Position numbers and translations under genes: made by a program
Notes under the pieces: generated by a model
What the model was told of the DNA's origin: nothing
The model's input: only the letters and a program-made list of their open reading frames with translations
The model's database searches: none
Source of the DNA: Pseudomonadota bacterium
GTDB taxonomy: Bacteria > Pseudomonadota > Alphaproteobacteria > UBA8366
DNA length: 64,000 nt
Direction: 5' to 3'
Assembly: GCA_036339585.1 (NCBI GenBank)
Contig: JAYZAS010000018.1
Span: 105,375 to 169,374, forward strand
In this document: positions 8,477 through 19,400 of the stretch, piece by piece
Layout: each line of letters starts with the position of its first letter
Numbering within the stretch: position 1 is the stretch's first letter

Positions 8477-11400
8477 TTATTCCCTAGTGGGGAAAGACGA
8501 AACAGAGCGTAATGCAAGTATATTACTCGAACCATTTGATTTTGGTATTCCCTTATTAATCTCACACATAGACTTACTCTCAACGCTCTTTTGACATTCA
8601 CTACCGAGCTCATCCAACACAACTGACAGGTCCTCTATCTCATCAGCAATAAGGTGGGTCACATTACCATCACTTTGAATTTTCCCACTAACCTTCATTA
8701 ACCGCGCGCTTAAGATTTGGCGGCGAAAGTATTCATATTTTTCAGGCCAAACAATTATGTTTGCAATACCAGTTTCATCCTCTAACGTTAAAAAACAGAC
8801 TCCCCTAGCGCTAGAGGGCCTTTGACGACAGAGTACTAGTCCGGCGACAGAATGCCGAGCCCCAGATTCTAACGATAATAGTCTTTTAGCACTTACCACT
8901 TCGCTCAACTGTGGTTTAAGCAATTCTAACGGATGACATTTTAATGTTAAACGCAGCGTTTCGTAATCCTCGACCACTTCTACACCAAGTGGCATCGCTG
9001 GTAACTTTATTGGAGAGCTTTCATTAGTCTCCTCTTCTATCATAGCATTAGAAAATAATGGTGGAGGCTGTTCTCCAAGTCCCGCCACCGACCACATCGC
9101 ATCACGACGTCCAAGCCCAACCGAATTGAAGACATCGGCCCGCGCTAACCTTCGCAGAGCTGCTAGACTGAGACCAGATCGTAGCCACACCGAAGGTACA
9201 TCACGATAACCATTGCCGCGCATAGCAATCAACCGTATTGCATCTTCTTCTCGAAAACCTTTGATTTGACGAAACCCAAGTCGAATAGCAATACCAGCAT
9301 CGCAAGATTCTAATATATTGTCCCAGTCTGAATAATTAATATCCGGCTGCAGTACGTCTATTCCATGCTCCTTAACATCTCTTACAATTTGTGCTGGCTC
9401 ATAAAACCCCATCGGTTGGCTATTAAGTAGGGCAGTCGCAAAAATGGCTGGGTAATGACACTTCAACCAAGCTGAGACATAGACCAGAAGAGCAAAACTC
9501 GCTGCATGACTTTCGGGAAAGCCATAACTCCCAAACCCTTCAATCTGCTGAAAACAACTCTCGGCAAAATCTAAGTCATAGCCATTAGTAAGCATACCAG
9601 AGATAAATTTGCTGCGAAAAGCATGGATATTATCCGTGTGGCGGAAAGTCGCCATGGCACGACGTAACGCGTCAGCCTCGTTAGGACTGAAACCGGCACC
9701 ATTAATAGCAATTTTCATTACCTGCTCCTGAAACAGAGGAACACCAAGCGTCTTTTCCAAGACATCACGGAGCTCTTCGGAAGGGAAACTTACTTCTTCC
9801 TCACCATTCCGTCGCCTAAGATAAGGATGGACCATGTCCCCTTGAATTGGTCCTGGTCGCACTATCGCTACTTCAATTACCAAATCGTAAAATGAACGCG
9901 GCTTCATTCGTGGTAAAAATGCTATCTGCGCTCGACTTTCGACCTGAAATACACCTATTGAGTCAGCTGCACATAGCATATCGTAGACAGCTGGATCTTC
10001 TGTGGGGATAGATGCCAAATCAAAGTCAACCGCATAATAGCTTTTTAATAAATCGAATGCCTTTCTAATACAGGTCAGTATCCCGAGAGATAGTACATCT
10101 ATTTTTAATATACCAAGAGCATCAAGATCGTCCTTATTCCAGCCGATCACTGTGCGCCCTTCCATAGCTGCATTTTCGAGTGGCACTATTTCAGAAAGTA
10201 ATCCACGGCTAATCACAAAACCACCAACATGCTGTGACAGGTGACGAGGGAATCCTAGTAATTCTGACGCTAAGCGTAACGTCAAGCGAAGACGCCGATC
10301 TTCAGGATTAAGACCAACTTCCTGAAGCCGGTCTAAGTCGATATCACTGCGTAATAAGCTTAAAGACTGCTCTAATAGGGCATCGATAATATCTTGGGAT
10401 AGCCCTAATGCCTTGCCCACCTCGCGAATCGCGCTACGATTTTTATAAGTTATGACTACGGCTGTCATTGCAGCTCGTTCGCGGCCATACTTTTCATAAA
10501 TATACTGGATTACCTCTTCTCGTCGCTCATGCTCGAAGTCAACATCAATATCTGGCGGTTCATCACGCTCAGAAGAAACAAATCGCTCAAATAAAATATC
10601 GCTTTGCGATGGATCCACTGAGGTTATACCGAGACAAAAACAAACAGCTGAATTGGCGGCGGAACCGCGACCTTGACAGAGAATACCTTTGCTTCGTGCG
10701 AAACTAACTAAGTCATAGACAGTAAGAAAGTAAGGTGCATAACCGAGTTCACCAATCAGCGTTAATTCATGAGAAATTTGATTTTTAACTTTTTCTGAAA
10801 TCCCATCTGGGTAACGCTTTTTAGAACCTATATCTGTCAACTGTTCCAGTTCTACTTGGGGGCTTCTACCACTTGACGTGACCTCACTAGGATATTCATA
10901 GGTGAGTTCATCAAGTGAAAAGTGACAGCGTTCGGCGATTTCTACTGTACGCACAAGCGCACCTGGATAATGCGAAAACAGTTGCCCCATCTCTTCTCTA
11001 GATTTTATTCGTCGTTCGCCATTGCGCGAAATCCAATAACCAGCTGTATCAACGGTAACATTCTTACGAATGCACGTCAGGATATCTAACAAAGGACGGC
11101 GAGACTCTCGATGCATTAGAACATCATTCGTAGCAACCATTGGTACACCCGTACGTGCTGCAACTTTGGACAGCCAATCCAAATGTGCGTCATCGTCACC
11201 GCGAAGCGAATGGCTAGCTGCAAGATATACAAATCCGGGAACAGCTGCATTTAATGCGGCTAGCTCTACCTCAAATTCAATATTGCAATCTCGAGGAGGT
11301 ATGGAGACCAAAACCATACCAGTGGCGTATTTCAATATATCTTCACGGTAAAGTTCACATTCACCCTTCGGTGAGCGACGGCGACCTAACGTAATTAGTT

Positions 11401-11683
11401 TCGATAATCGTCCGTATGCTGAACGGTTTTCGGGATACGCAAGCATGCTAGCGCCATCCTTAAGGTCTATCCTAGAACCAACCAGCAGAGGAATCCCTAC
11501 TTTTTTTGCCTCAACATGTGCACGCACTAAGCCCGAGAGGCTATTGCGATCAGCAATTCCGATTGCTCTGTAACCAAACGCGGCAGCCTGTGTTACCAGC
11601 TCTTCTGGATGTGAGGCAGCACGCATAAAACTAAAATTAGAAGTCACCTGAATCTCAGCGTAGTCGGGGGCATCTATATACAT
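8477..11683 (-). CDS. dnaE2: Error-prone DNA polymerase DnaE2 (ImuC)
   Basis: A C-family polymerase alpha subunit of about 1068 residues. The N-terminus has the PHP domain start (SNFSFMRAASHPEELV), and the catalytic palm motif PDIDVDF is near residue 377. Next to imuA and imuB it is the polymerase of the SOS mutasome, making translesion synthesis and induced mutations with ImuB as beta-clamp adaptor. The frame is open to 11779, but ATG 11683 is chosen: it begins one base after the imuB stop (TGAAATG) and gives the family's normal N-terminus. Translation is evidently coupled to imuB. Confidence 0.95.
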   Translation of the reverse strand: MYIDAPDYAEIQVTSNFSFMRAASHPEELVTQAAAFGYRAIGIADRNSLSGLVRAHVEAKKVGIPLLVGSRIDLKDGASMLAYPENRSAYGRLSKLITLGRRRSPKGECELYREDILKYATGMVLVSIPPRDCNIEFEVELAALNAAVPGFVYLAASHSLRGDDDAHLDWLSKVAARTGVPMVATNDVLMHRESRRPLLDILTCIRKNVTVDTAGYWISRNGERRIKSREEMGQLFSHYPGALVRTVEIAERCHFSLDELTYEYPSEVTSSGRSPQVELEQLTDIGSKKRYPDGISEKVKNQISHELTLIGELGYAPYFLTVYDLVSFARSKGILCQGRGSAANSAVCFCLGITSVDPSQSDILFERFVSSERDEPPDIDVDFEHERREEVIQYIYEKYGRERAAMTAVVITYKNRSAIREVGKALGLSQDIIDALLEQSLSLLRSDIDLDRLQEVGLNPEDRRLRLTLRLASELLGFPRHLSQHVGGFVISRGLLSEIVPLENAAMEGRTVIGWNKDDLDALGILKIDVLSLGILTCIRKAFDLLKSYYAVDFDLASIPTEDPAVYDMLCAADSIGVFQVESRAQIAFLPRMKPRSFYDLVIEVAIVRPGPIQGDMVHPYLRRRNGEEEVSFPSEELRDVLEKTLGVPLFQEQVMKIAINGAGFSPNEADALRRAMATFRHTDNIHAFRSKFISGMLTNGYDLDFAESCFQQIEGFGSYGFPESHAASFALLVYVSAWLKCHYPAIFATALLNSQPMGFYEPAQIVRDVKEHGIDVLQPDINYSDWDNILESCDAGIAIRLGFRQIKGFREEDAIRLIAMRGNGYRDVPSVWLRSGLSLAALRRLARADVFNSVGLGRRDAMWSVAGLGEQPPPLFSNAMIEEETNESSPIKLPAMPLGVEVVEDYETLRLTLKCHPLELLKPQLSEVVSAKRLLSLESGARHSVAGLVLCRQRPSSARGVCFLTLEDETGIANIIVWPEKYEYFRRQILSARLMKVSGKIQSDGNVTHLIADEIEDLSVVLDELGSECQKSVESKSMCEINKGIPKSNGSSNILALRSVSSFPTRE

Positions 11684-11684
11684 T

Positions 11685-13220
11685 TCAGGCAAAAAATCCG
11701 TGTAAATACCAACGCAATGAATTACACCGTTTATCTCTTCTACCTTCACAAAATAACCAAAATCGACGCCCTTCCTCATCTTCTACGCGCCAATAATCTC
11801 TAAGCCCTTTAGCCCAACCTCTGTCACAATGCCACCATTCTGGGGCTATTCGTTCTGGCCCTTCTGTCGCGCGCACACTGTACTTGTTCTGACGCCAACG
11901 AAATACTTTGGGTGGCTGATAATACGCAATACCAGTAATACTCTCTACGGGTTCTGGTTGATCTAAAAGAACAAGAGGTCGGATCTGCGTCTCAGGCCAA
12001 GACCCGTGCATTTTGCTTTCTGCAACTGAAACCTGCCTCACGGCATGATCTGGCAAATGACTAGCTCTTGGCACCAATCTCGTCACATGCTCGAAATTGA
12101 GCCGGCTGCCTAACCTATCGAGCAAAGGTGCGAGAGGAACTATTTCCTCATCCCTCTCGTCGAACAAGACATTAATCTGAGATTCTGTTAGAGGTTCAAC
12201 AACCTGTGCAGAAAGGATCATAGTCTCGATTCCAAAGCCAGAGTCTATTTTACTGAGTGGCTCAGCAAAAAGTTTGGCTATACATCTGGCTTCTCTAACC
12301 GGCCTTACCGTCCCAACGTGAAGTGTTTTAGTAGCTCCCTCAACTAGGAATAAATCAAGAATTAATTGCCGCACACCCTGGCTAGCAGATTCTAAAGCTG
12401 AACAAATATCTTCCAACAACTGAAGTAGGCAGGATTCAATATTATCTTTTCGGCTGACCGGCTCGAGAAAAGAGCATTCGGCACGATATTTAGGTAGTGG
12501 GCGAAGAGGTGATATGGGCTCTGGCATTCGTCCAAGTGCTTGATCCAGCCGCTCGCCAATTACCCTGCCAAACCGCTTCGCCAGAGTAGCACGCGGTAGA
12601 GCATAAAGATCACCGATACTCCTAATGCCGAGACGAATAAGTTCGACTGATTTCATATTACCAATGCGTAGCGCAATCACGGGTAAAGAGGCCAATGCCG
12701 ATCGCTGTGCACCAGGAGCAATCAACTTTTCTTCGCCCCCATGGTGGGCTATAGCCCAAGCAGCCCCAGGTGTATCAGCAATACTGAAACGCGAAGTGAA
12801 ACCAAAATTGGTTAAATGCATGATTAGATCTTTTATCAGAGCCTCCTCGCCGCCTAACAAATGTGCGCAGCCGCTGATATCAAGCCATAAACCGTCACGG
12901 CCACAGATCGCGACCCACGGAGTATAACGAGTAGCCCAATTCGCTATTCTTTCGAGCATATTAATATCTGCACGTGGGTCTGCCGGCACTATGTTCAAAT
13001 TGGACTCTAATGCCCTCGCATCAGCAAGAGACATTCGAGGAGTAACACCACAAGCCAAAGCATCATGACTAGCAGCAGAAACAAAGCAAACACCGTTAAT
13101 GTACTCCGTGAGAACTATTGGTACTGGCAATGATTTTTTTGTTTTTGAGGCATACTTTGTTTGACGATGCCAACGTTCCACACTTAGCATCGGAAACCAA
13201 AGCGAGAGTATTCGTCGCAT
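11685..13220 (-). CDS. imuB: ImuB, inactive Y-family polymerase adaptor of the mutasome
   Basis: About 511 residues, starting at ATG 13220 (MRRILSLWFP), the usual beginning of ImuB. The protein resembles Y-family polymerases, but members of this family lack the acidic catalytic residues and act as the hub binding the beta clamp, ImuA and DnaE2. A slightly longer ATG start at 13235 is possible. The first 125 bases overlap the 3' end of imuA in another frame, and the stop is one base from the dnaE2 start, so the three genes form one coupled operon. Confidence 0.92.
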   Translation of the reverse strand: MRRILSLWFPMLSVERWHRQTKYASKTKKSLPVPIVLTEYINGVCFVSAASHDALACGVTPRMSLADARALESNLNIVPADPRADINMLERIANWATRYTPWVAICGRDGLWLDISGCAHLLGGEEALIKDLIMHLTNFGFTSRFSIADTPGAAWAIAHHGGEEKLIAPGAQRSALASLPVIALRIGNMKSVELIRLGIRSIGDLYALPRATLAKRFGRVIGERLDQALGRMPEPISPLRPLPKYRAECSFLEPVSRKDNIESCLLQLLEDICSALESASQGVRQLILDLFLVEGATKTLHVGTVRPVREARCIAKLFAEPLSKIDSGFGIETMILSAQVVEPLTESQINVLFDERDEEIVPLAPLLDRLGSRLNFEHVTRLVPRASHLPDHAVRQVSVAESKMHGSWPETQIRPLVLLDQPEPVESITGIAYYQPPKVFRWRQNKYSVRATEGPERIAPEWWHCDRGWAKGLRDYWRVEDEEGRRFWLFCEGRRDKRCNSLRWYLHGFFA

Positions 13221-13890
13221 TGTCCCACTCCACATCCCAAGATCTTTTTTTTGCTACACTCCGACAACGGCAAAGTGATAAACCCCAGTGCGTTTTATTA
13301 TTCATTGTCCCATTTTTAAGGGTTGGTAGAGAGTTTACTCGCCAGCGCGTTGTCACCGCACTCGGAGCTACAATCTCTTCAGACAATCCATCGTGCAAAA
13401 TAAGTCCAATCGTACAACCAGCCTCGGCTGCCAGTTGTAACCGTCGACTGGCGGTTAACGAAACCGATTTCGACAAACCACCAACTACTAACCCAATGGA
13501 TTTTTCCCTGAGCCCCTCCTCCATTGCCCAAAGAATTTCATCTGTTCCTCGGCAACGTGCCATTATAAGGAGTTCCATTTTGACCCCGAATACCAATAAT
13601 CCAGGGCCGTACAGCATTTTCGAAGAGTCGCCTTCAACACACCAAAGAATGGGCTTATTACTGCGGCAAGCCTGACCGGCTAAAAATGCTGCAAATCCAT
13701 TGCCGGAGCTGCCAGTTACCTCGTGCACTGCTGATGAAGCGATTCCGCCCTCAGGCAGTGTAGAATCTATTGCTTTCAGCCCTAAAGTTAAAGACTCAGA
13801 ACGTCGCTTTTTTGGCCGCTCGATCTTATGGATCCGCGCTTTCAGTGCACGCAAATCTTTTTCCCTAAATACTTTTAAGTTCTTTTCCAT
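13096..13890 (-). CDS. imuA: ImuA, RecA-like mutasome component
   Basis: A 264-residue RecA/SulA-like protein, first gene of the imuA-imuB-dnaE2 operon. The sequence has the family features ESLTLGLKAIDSTLPEGGI and VHEVTGSSGNGFAAFLAG early on, and the conserved C-terminal segment SWDVEWDNATNTLAL that overlaps the imuB start. ImuA is needed with ImuB and DnaE2 for damage-induced mutagenesis in Caulobacter and relatives. The glycine-rich loop reads GSSGNGFA, without the canonical lysine of a P-loop, so nucleotide binding is doubtful. A perfect LexA box lies just upstream. Confidence 0.92.
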   Translation of the reverse strand: MEKNLKVFREKDLRALKARIHKIERPKKRRSESLTLGLKAIDSTLPEGGIASSAVHEVTGSSGNGFAAFLAGQACRSNKPILWCVEGDSSKMLYGPGLLVFGVKMELLIMARCRGTDEILWAMEEGLREKSIGLVVGGLSKSVSLTASRRLQLAAEAGCTIGLILHDGLSEEIVAPSAVTTRWRVNSLPTLKNGTMNNKTHWGLSLCRCRSVAKKRSWDVEWDNATNTLALVSDAKCGTLASSNKVCLKNKKIIASTNSSHGVH

Positions 13891-13905
13891 GGGAGATCAG
13901 AATAA

Positions 13906-13920
13906 GAACAAAACATGAAC
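13906..13920 (-). promoter_or_regulatory. LexA (SOS) box upstream of imuA
   Basis: Read on the minus strand the site is GTTC-ATGTTTT-GTTC, a perfect match to the alphaproteobacterial LexA operator GTTC-N7-GTTC. It ends 16 bases before the imuA start codon, where bound LexA would block transcription of the whole mutasome operon until DNA damage. Sequence match is seen; regulation is inferred from the known regulon. Confidence 0.9.
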
Positions 13921-14315
13921 ATTGTCAAGTGCATGCTAAAAATAAGAGGAAAAATATCCGCCTAATATTTGTGAACTCGAAAATGCTAGATACAGGATAA
14001 CTCTTTCTACCGAGCACCACTCAAATTTAAACTGCGACGTATGCCAAAACTGCACGATGTATAATAATATTCTACGATTATGATTCTAGATTGTGATTAC
14101 AGCTAAATACGTCGCTTACTTTGTTGCTCTCAATTGACAGAGAGAAACGTCTGCACATTCCGTATAAAGCTTTAATAATTAATCGTTGTAAAATAAACCA
14201 ACCCTACTGAAAAAATGGCAGTATTATATTCGCAAATCATCGATTACGTTCTTACGTGACTTAGTGACGCAACGTGATGATCATATATCTGATAATTTTT
14301 CATAAGAGTCGGTTC
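13921..14315. other. Divergent intergenic region, no gene seen
   Basis: About 390 bp between imuA and the RraA-like gene. It is AT-rich and holds the upstream promoter DNA of both genes. I see no convincing short gene, RNA or repeat in it beyond the LexA box at its left border. Confidence 0.5.
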
Positions 14316-14939
14316 ATGCCCTTATCCACCAAAGACTACGAGCACCTAAAAGAACTACAATCAGGCCATATAAGCGATGCAATGGAAGGTATGGCTTTGC
14401 CACGCACCGTACTTCATGGTTACACATATCTTGGTCCCTCAGGAAAACGGATGGCGGGCACCGCATTCACTGTTCAACAAATACCAAAACATTTTTCTGC
14501 AAATCATACCGATGCCTTGGTAACCCACGCACAGGTATCCAGAGAGCTTGCAAGCGAAGGAGAGATTATACTAATTGATGCTGCAGGGCGTACAGATACT
14601 GGAACGTGGGGAGAGAACCATTGTAACCGGGCAAAGCCACGCGGCGTTTCTGGTGTGGTAATAAATGGAGCAACCCGGGATGCAGACGAAATCAGATTAC
14701 TTAATTTTCCAGTCTTCTGTAAGGGATTTTCGCCAATAAAGAGCCAATGGGACCTCGAAACATTATCGCATAATCAACCAATTAATCTTGATGGCGTTCA
14801 AATCCGCCCCGGTGATATTGTATTTGGGGACACCACCGGTATTTTAGTGATCCCACCTGAGATGAAAGACCCAATCATTTCTGCTGCATTGAAAATAAGA
14901 GACACAGAAGCACAATGGACGAATAGCTCTGAGATTTAG
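14316..14939 (+). CDS. RraA family protein (HMG/CHA aldolase-like)
   Basis: A 207-residue RraA-like protein. Diagnostic stretches are SGHISDAMEGM near the N-terminus, the central loop LIDAAGRTDTGTWGE, and GVVINGATRDADEI, which carries the conserved Arg-Asp pair. Members include 4-hydroxy-4-methyl-2-oxoglutarate / oxaloacetate-type aldolases of aromatic catabolism and RraA, the RNase E inhibitor; the names overlap in databases. Position beside a TauD-like dioxygenase favours a metabolic role. The frame is open from GTG 14274, but ATG 14316 is preferred because the family fold begins there. Confidence 0.82.
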   Translation: MPLSTKDYEHLKELQSGHISDAMEGMALPRTVLHGYTYLGPSGKRMAGTAFTVQQIPKHFSANHTDALVTHAQVSRELASEGEIILIDAAGRTDTGTWGENHCNRAKPRGVSGVVINGATRDADEIRLLNFPVFCKGFSPIKSQWDLETLSHNQPINLDGVQIRPGDIVFGDTTGILVIPPEMKDPIISAALKIRDTEAQWTNSSEI

Positions 14940-14992
14940 AACTGTTTCTCAAGATCTGAGAGTATCGCAGTAATTTTTTAACACCGCAATTT

Positions 14993-15829
14993 CTAGGTTG
15001 GTCGATCACCTTCAATTGTGACACGGTGCATACGCCGTTTGTAACCTGCATAATCAAATAATGCATTATGAAGAACACAACGATTATCCCAAATTACTAA
15101 TGTATCTGGTTCCCAAACGACACGGCAGGTGAACGCATCACTGGCCTGATGCTCATAGAGACGTGCCAGCAGTGAGTCGGCGGCTTTTTCTTCCATTCCC
15201 TTAATGCTTGTTGTGTGGAGAGAACTCACAAATAGTGATTTGCGGCTCGTCTCAGGATGCGTGCGGATAATTGGATGGTAGTTTTCCAAGCTCATGTTTT
15301 TCTTGTTCCCAGCCTGTTTTATTTGACCATATATTTGAGAACGATCCGCCGGCTTTGCGTAGCGCTTATTTGCAGAGTGAACCGCTTGCTGCCCATCCAA
15401 AAAACTTCGGGTCTCTCTGTCTAGTGCGTCATACGCCAGATACATATTGGAAAAAATAGTATCACCCCCGACAGGCGGCAGTTCTTTCGCATACAAAACA
15501 GAGCCCAGTGATGGAATTTCCAGATATGGAGTATCGGTGTGCCAACCACCACCAAAGTTAACACCATCCTCCGGTCGGGTAATCACTTCGAGAACCTCTG
15601 GACAACATTCGAGGCCTTTAAGGAATGGATATGGGACAACCGATCCAAAGTAACGTGCAAATCTAACTTGCTGCTTTGGCGTTAGAGCTTGGTTTCGGAA
15701 TACTAGCACCGATCGGTCTAAAAAAATTTGATGAATTTCTTGCACGATGTTTGGAACTAATGGTTTGGCAAGATCAATGCCAAAAATTTCAGCCCCAAGC
15801 GCCGGCGCAATATCTTTAGAATATATCAC
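14993..15829 (-). CDS. TauD/TfdA family Fe(II)/2-oxoglutarate dioxygenase
   Basis: About 278 residues. The iron-binding triad is visible as HTD in GGGWHTDTPYLEIPSLG and the distal His in VIWDNRCVLHNA, followed by the Arg of KRRMHRVTI that binds 2-oxoglutarate. Such enzymes hydroxylate and release sulfite, phenols or other groups from small substrates. GTG 15829 is chosen because GAGGGAG lies seven bases upstream; the frame stays open to ATG 15985, but that extension is unlike the family. A second member lies at 50.2-51.0 kb. The gene converges on the RraA-like gene. Confidence 0.88.
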   Translation of the reverse strand: MIYSKDIAPALGAEIFGIDLAKPLVPNIVQEIHQIFLDRSVLVFRNQALTPKQQVRFARYFGSVVPYPFLKGLECCPEVLEVITRPEDGVNFGGGWHTDTPYLEIPSLGSVLYAKELPPVGGDTIFSNMYLAYDALDRETRSFLDGQQAVHSANKRYAKPADRSQIYGQIKQAGNKKNMSLENYHPIIRTHPETSRKSLFVSSLHTTSIKGMEEKAADSLLARLYEHQASDAFTCRVVWEPDTLVIWDNRCVLHNALFDYAGYKRRMHRVTIEGDRPT

Positions 15830-16110
15830 ATTCAATCTCCCTCTACTGCACGGAATAGCGTACAATATTAAATTGCAGGATGCCATGGACCCACGGGCAA
15901 CATGGCAAGCACTTGCTAAGCTCGCAGTAACAGGCCACGTCCCAAAATCCCCGCGACAGTTACTTTCTAGATATTGAAACGACATTCTCTAGATCGTTGA
16001 ATCCTTCTTAAACCCCCGACAATTTCTTTTCAGTCTTGAAAGGGTTGTTTTTATCCCGCTTAATATATAACGTAAGTAATTATATTAGCTTTTTTGGTTT
16101 AAGATCTTAC

Positions 16111-16401
16111 ATGACTGACATCACAGGATTAAGCGGCAATGATGCGTTGGATGTGGCTCACACTGGCACAAACAAGCGTGAAACAGATGTGCAGCGTAAC
16201 GCCGCCAATCAACCCAAACGTTCGACCGAAATCCAAAATCAAGAAAACCTTATAACTTCGGGTCAGAGTGAAAGGTTCCAACCGGATGCACGCACAACAA
16301 ATCAAGTGGAAACAGCGCAAAGTCGTGAGATTGGTAATGATAATAAGAGTCAGACTGAGGCAAGCCGTACACTGGGCAAAATGGTTGACGTGTTCGCTTA
16401 A
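16111..16401 (+). CDS. Small hydrophilic protein of unknown function
   Basis: A 96-residue protein starting at ATG 16111. It is very rich in Asn, Gln, Thr, Ser and charged residues with almost no hydrophobic segment, so it is probably largely disordered; it ends in GKMVDVFA. The composition resembles short proteins seen near motility or secretion genes, but no such genes are nearby and I recognise no family. A longer frame from 16036 adds residues with a different, hydrophobic character and is not favoured. Confidence 0.45.
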   Translation: MTDITGLSGNDALDVAHTGTNKRETDVQRNAANQPKRSTEIQNQENLITSGQSERFQPDARTTNQVETAQSREIGNDNKSQTEASRTLGKMVDVFA

Positions 16402-16480
16402 CACTCAAATTTTTGGTGTTAGGTCTAATTAATATTTTTAAAAAATATTTTCTTCCAGGAATGTTAGCAGCCTGCAACCG

Positions 16481-19400
16481 TTAAGAGCTTACCTTATTCT
16501 TAGCTCTGTTAACTCGTGAATTTTCAACAGTTTGCATTACTATGCTCAGTAATGGCGGTACAATAGCAAGCGTAAGTATCGCAGAAAAAGATAATCCGCC
16601 AACAACCACCGAACCCAATCCACGATAAATTTCGGATCCTGCACCCGGAAATAAAACAAGCGGTAACATGCCAAAAACGCTGGTGAGGGTTGACATAAAA
16701 ATGGGACGAATTCTATTGCGGGTGGCCTCCATAACCGCCTCTTGGCATTCCATTTTTTCTTCACGGTAATGATGCAAAGCCTGATGAACAATTAAGATTG
16801 CATTATTAACAACTATGCCAATGAGAATGACAAACCCTAGAATTGTCAGCATATCTAGCCGCTGCTCGCTATCAAACAGACGTAAGATGGTAAGTCCCAA
16901 AACACCTCCGGCAGCAGCAAGCGGAACAGAAAAAACAATAATTAATGGATATACGAAACTTTCGAATAGCACCGCCATTAAAAGGAATACAATGGCTAGA
17001 GCTAAAATTAAGTCCCACTTTAATTCGGCGGCAGTGGCATTTAATTCTTTAGCTGTCCCCGTAAGCTGGAAACGGATTCCCGGCGGTAACCCTTCACCTG
17101 TGACTTGCGTAAGCACTTTGTCACGTACGATATTTATTGCATCCCCTAGGGCAATATCATTAGCGGGTCGAACCCGCACTGTAATAGCGCGTTGGCGTTC
17201 ACGATGCCATATAGCGGTAGGACCGGTAGTGACTTGAACCTTTGCTAAAGATGACACCGGTAAAATTTTTCCGGAACTTACAACGACTGGTAGATTTTGT
17301 ATCGCTTGAGTGGTGCCAACATCGGTTTCGGGGCCCATTAGTATTAAATCAATTATTTTGCCACCAACATTAATCTCAGCGATCCTAACTCCATCATTAA
17401 AAGCATCAACAGACAGTGCTAAATCTTTCGTGGATATACCATTGTCAGCAAGGCGAATAGGATCGGGTAATACGCGGATTTCCGGCTCTCCCACCTCAAT
17501 GCGCGGTCGTGCACGAACTTGCGAGTTCGGCAGATGTTCTTCTATCACTTCTGAAATACGCTGGGCTACCTGTGAGATATCCTCAAGCACAGGACCTTTT
17601 ATATCAATGTTGATACTGCGGGTACCACCAGCTCTGCGGCCGAAGATTGAAGACTGCCGAAATGTACTTTTCGTCCCAGGCTCGTCTTTCACAGAATCAC
17701 GGAGTAATGGAACCATTTCTCGCGCACGCTCTGGATCCATACCTCTAGCACCAACAATTGTACGTTGCCGAAATGCCAAAAAGAAAAAATATTTCAATTT
17801 CGGAGGGCTCTCAACATCAGCATGAGGCCCAGAAATTGAGGCAAGATTAGGTTTTATTTTTTCTTCCATACGAGTTGCCATCTCAGTGACACTTTTGAGA
17901 TTGTAACCAGCTGGCGAATAAATATAACCAATTACTAAATTTTGATTTCCCTCGGGTAAATATTCCAAAGACGGTAACAGTATCCAGGCAAAAAAAGCGC
18001 AAAAACCAGTCACTCCAGCAACCACGCCGAAAGCGCGGCGGCGGCTTTCAGTTATTTTGTTTGTCAGCTTTAGAACCTCAGCAACAAACCAACGTCCAAA
18101 GGCATCGATTAATGGAATTTTATACCTGCTTCCTTTGCTAGTACCATCATGGGCTAGCAAACGGTTGGAGAGTGAAGGTATCAGAGTGATCGAAACTATG
18201 AGTGATAATGTCACCGCGACTGAAATTGCAACTGCAATGTCACGAAAAATCTGGCCTGCTGTACGCTCCATTAATAAAAGTGGAATAAACACGGCGACAG
18301 TAGTAACAACAGAAACCATAATTGCCCCCCACACCTGTTTCGCCCCAACAAGGGCTGCAACAGAAGCGGGCTCGCCACGCTGACGTAATCTGTAAATATT
18401 TTCAAGAACGACTATCGCGGCATCAACCACCATGCCCACCGAAAAAGCAATGCCTGCTAAAGAAACAACATTGATGGAGCGACCAAGTATCGCCATGGCC
18501 ACAAAGGCGGAAACCACCGAAACCGGTATAGCGATCCCTATAACCAGGGTTGCTCTTCCTGATCGCAAAAAAAGAAATAAAATACCGACAGCAAATATAC
18601 CCCCGATCCATATATTCTGCACAACAAGATTAATCGCAGAGTCAATGTAAACGGTTTCATCATATAATTGCCGAAAGTTTAATCCTTCCTGCTTGGCCGC
18701 ATCTTCAGCAATCTCTTTGACAGCTTTCCGGATTCCCTTCATCGTTTCTACAATATTAGAACCAGACTCACGGGTGGCGAACATTGCGATAGCCGGCTCC
18801 CCATTGGTACGTATCCGGTGGATGGGGCTAGAGTATCCAAACTTGATATCTGCAATATCAGAGACTAGTACCCTTGCAGTTCGGCCAGTTTGTTTATCAC
18901 GCGCAGCACGAAGCACAACACTACCTACTTTTTCAGTACTACGAAATTCTCCATCTGTGCGAACCACATAACGCCGTTTTCCCTCCTGCACATCACCAGC
19001 TGTAACGGAGATGTTAGCCAGTCGAAGCTTGGTGAGTATTTCAGGCACAGTAAGTCCATATTGCGCCATTTTCTCAGGCTGTATGATTACCCTCATTTCC
19101 AGTGTGCCACCACCGCGCACCCCAACAGTCCCAACACCAGGAACGCGTTCGAGACGGTCGCGAATTACATCTTCGGCATAGTCCCCAAAATGGTGTATCG
19201 GAGTTGTATTTCCTTCCATACGAGACATGTGAAACCAGGCAATCCTGTCATCATCCTCTCCCGACCGACGCAATTTTGGCTCCTGCGCCTCATTGGGATA
19301 GTCACGCACTCTATCGAGACGATTGGACACAAGCAGTAAAGCCTTGTCCATATCAGTTCCAATCTCAAACTCCAACTCAATCCTACCACGGGATGTCTCT

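Noticed and set aside
14940..14992. Possible terminator between RraA-like and TauD-like genes
   Set aside because: Stem TCTCA/TGAGA is only five bases and the T run is not directly after it.
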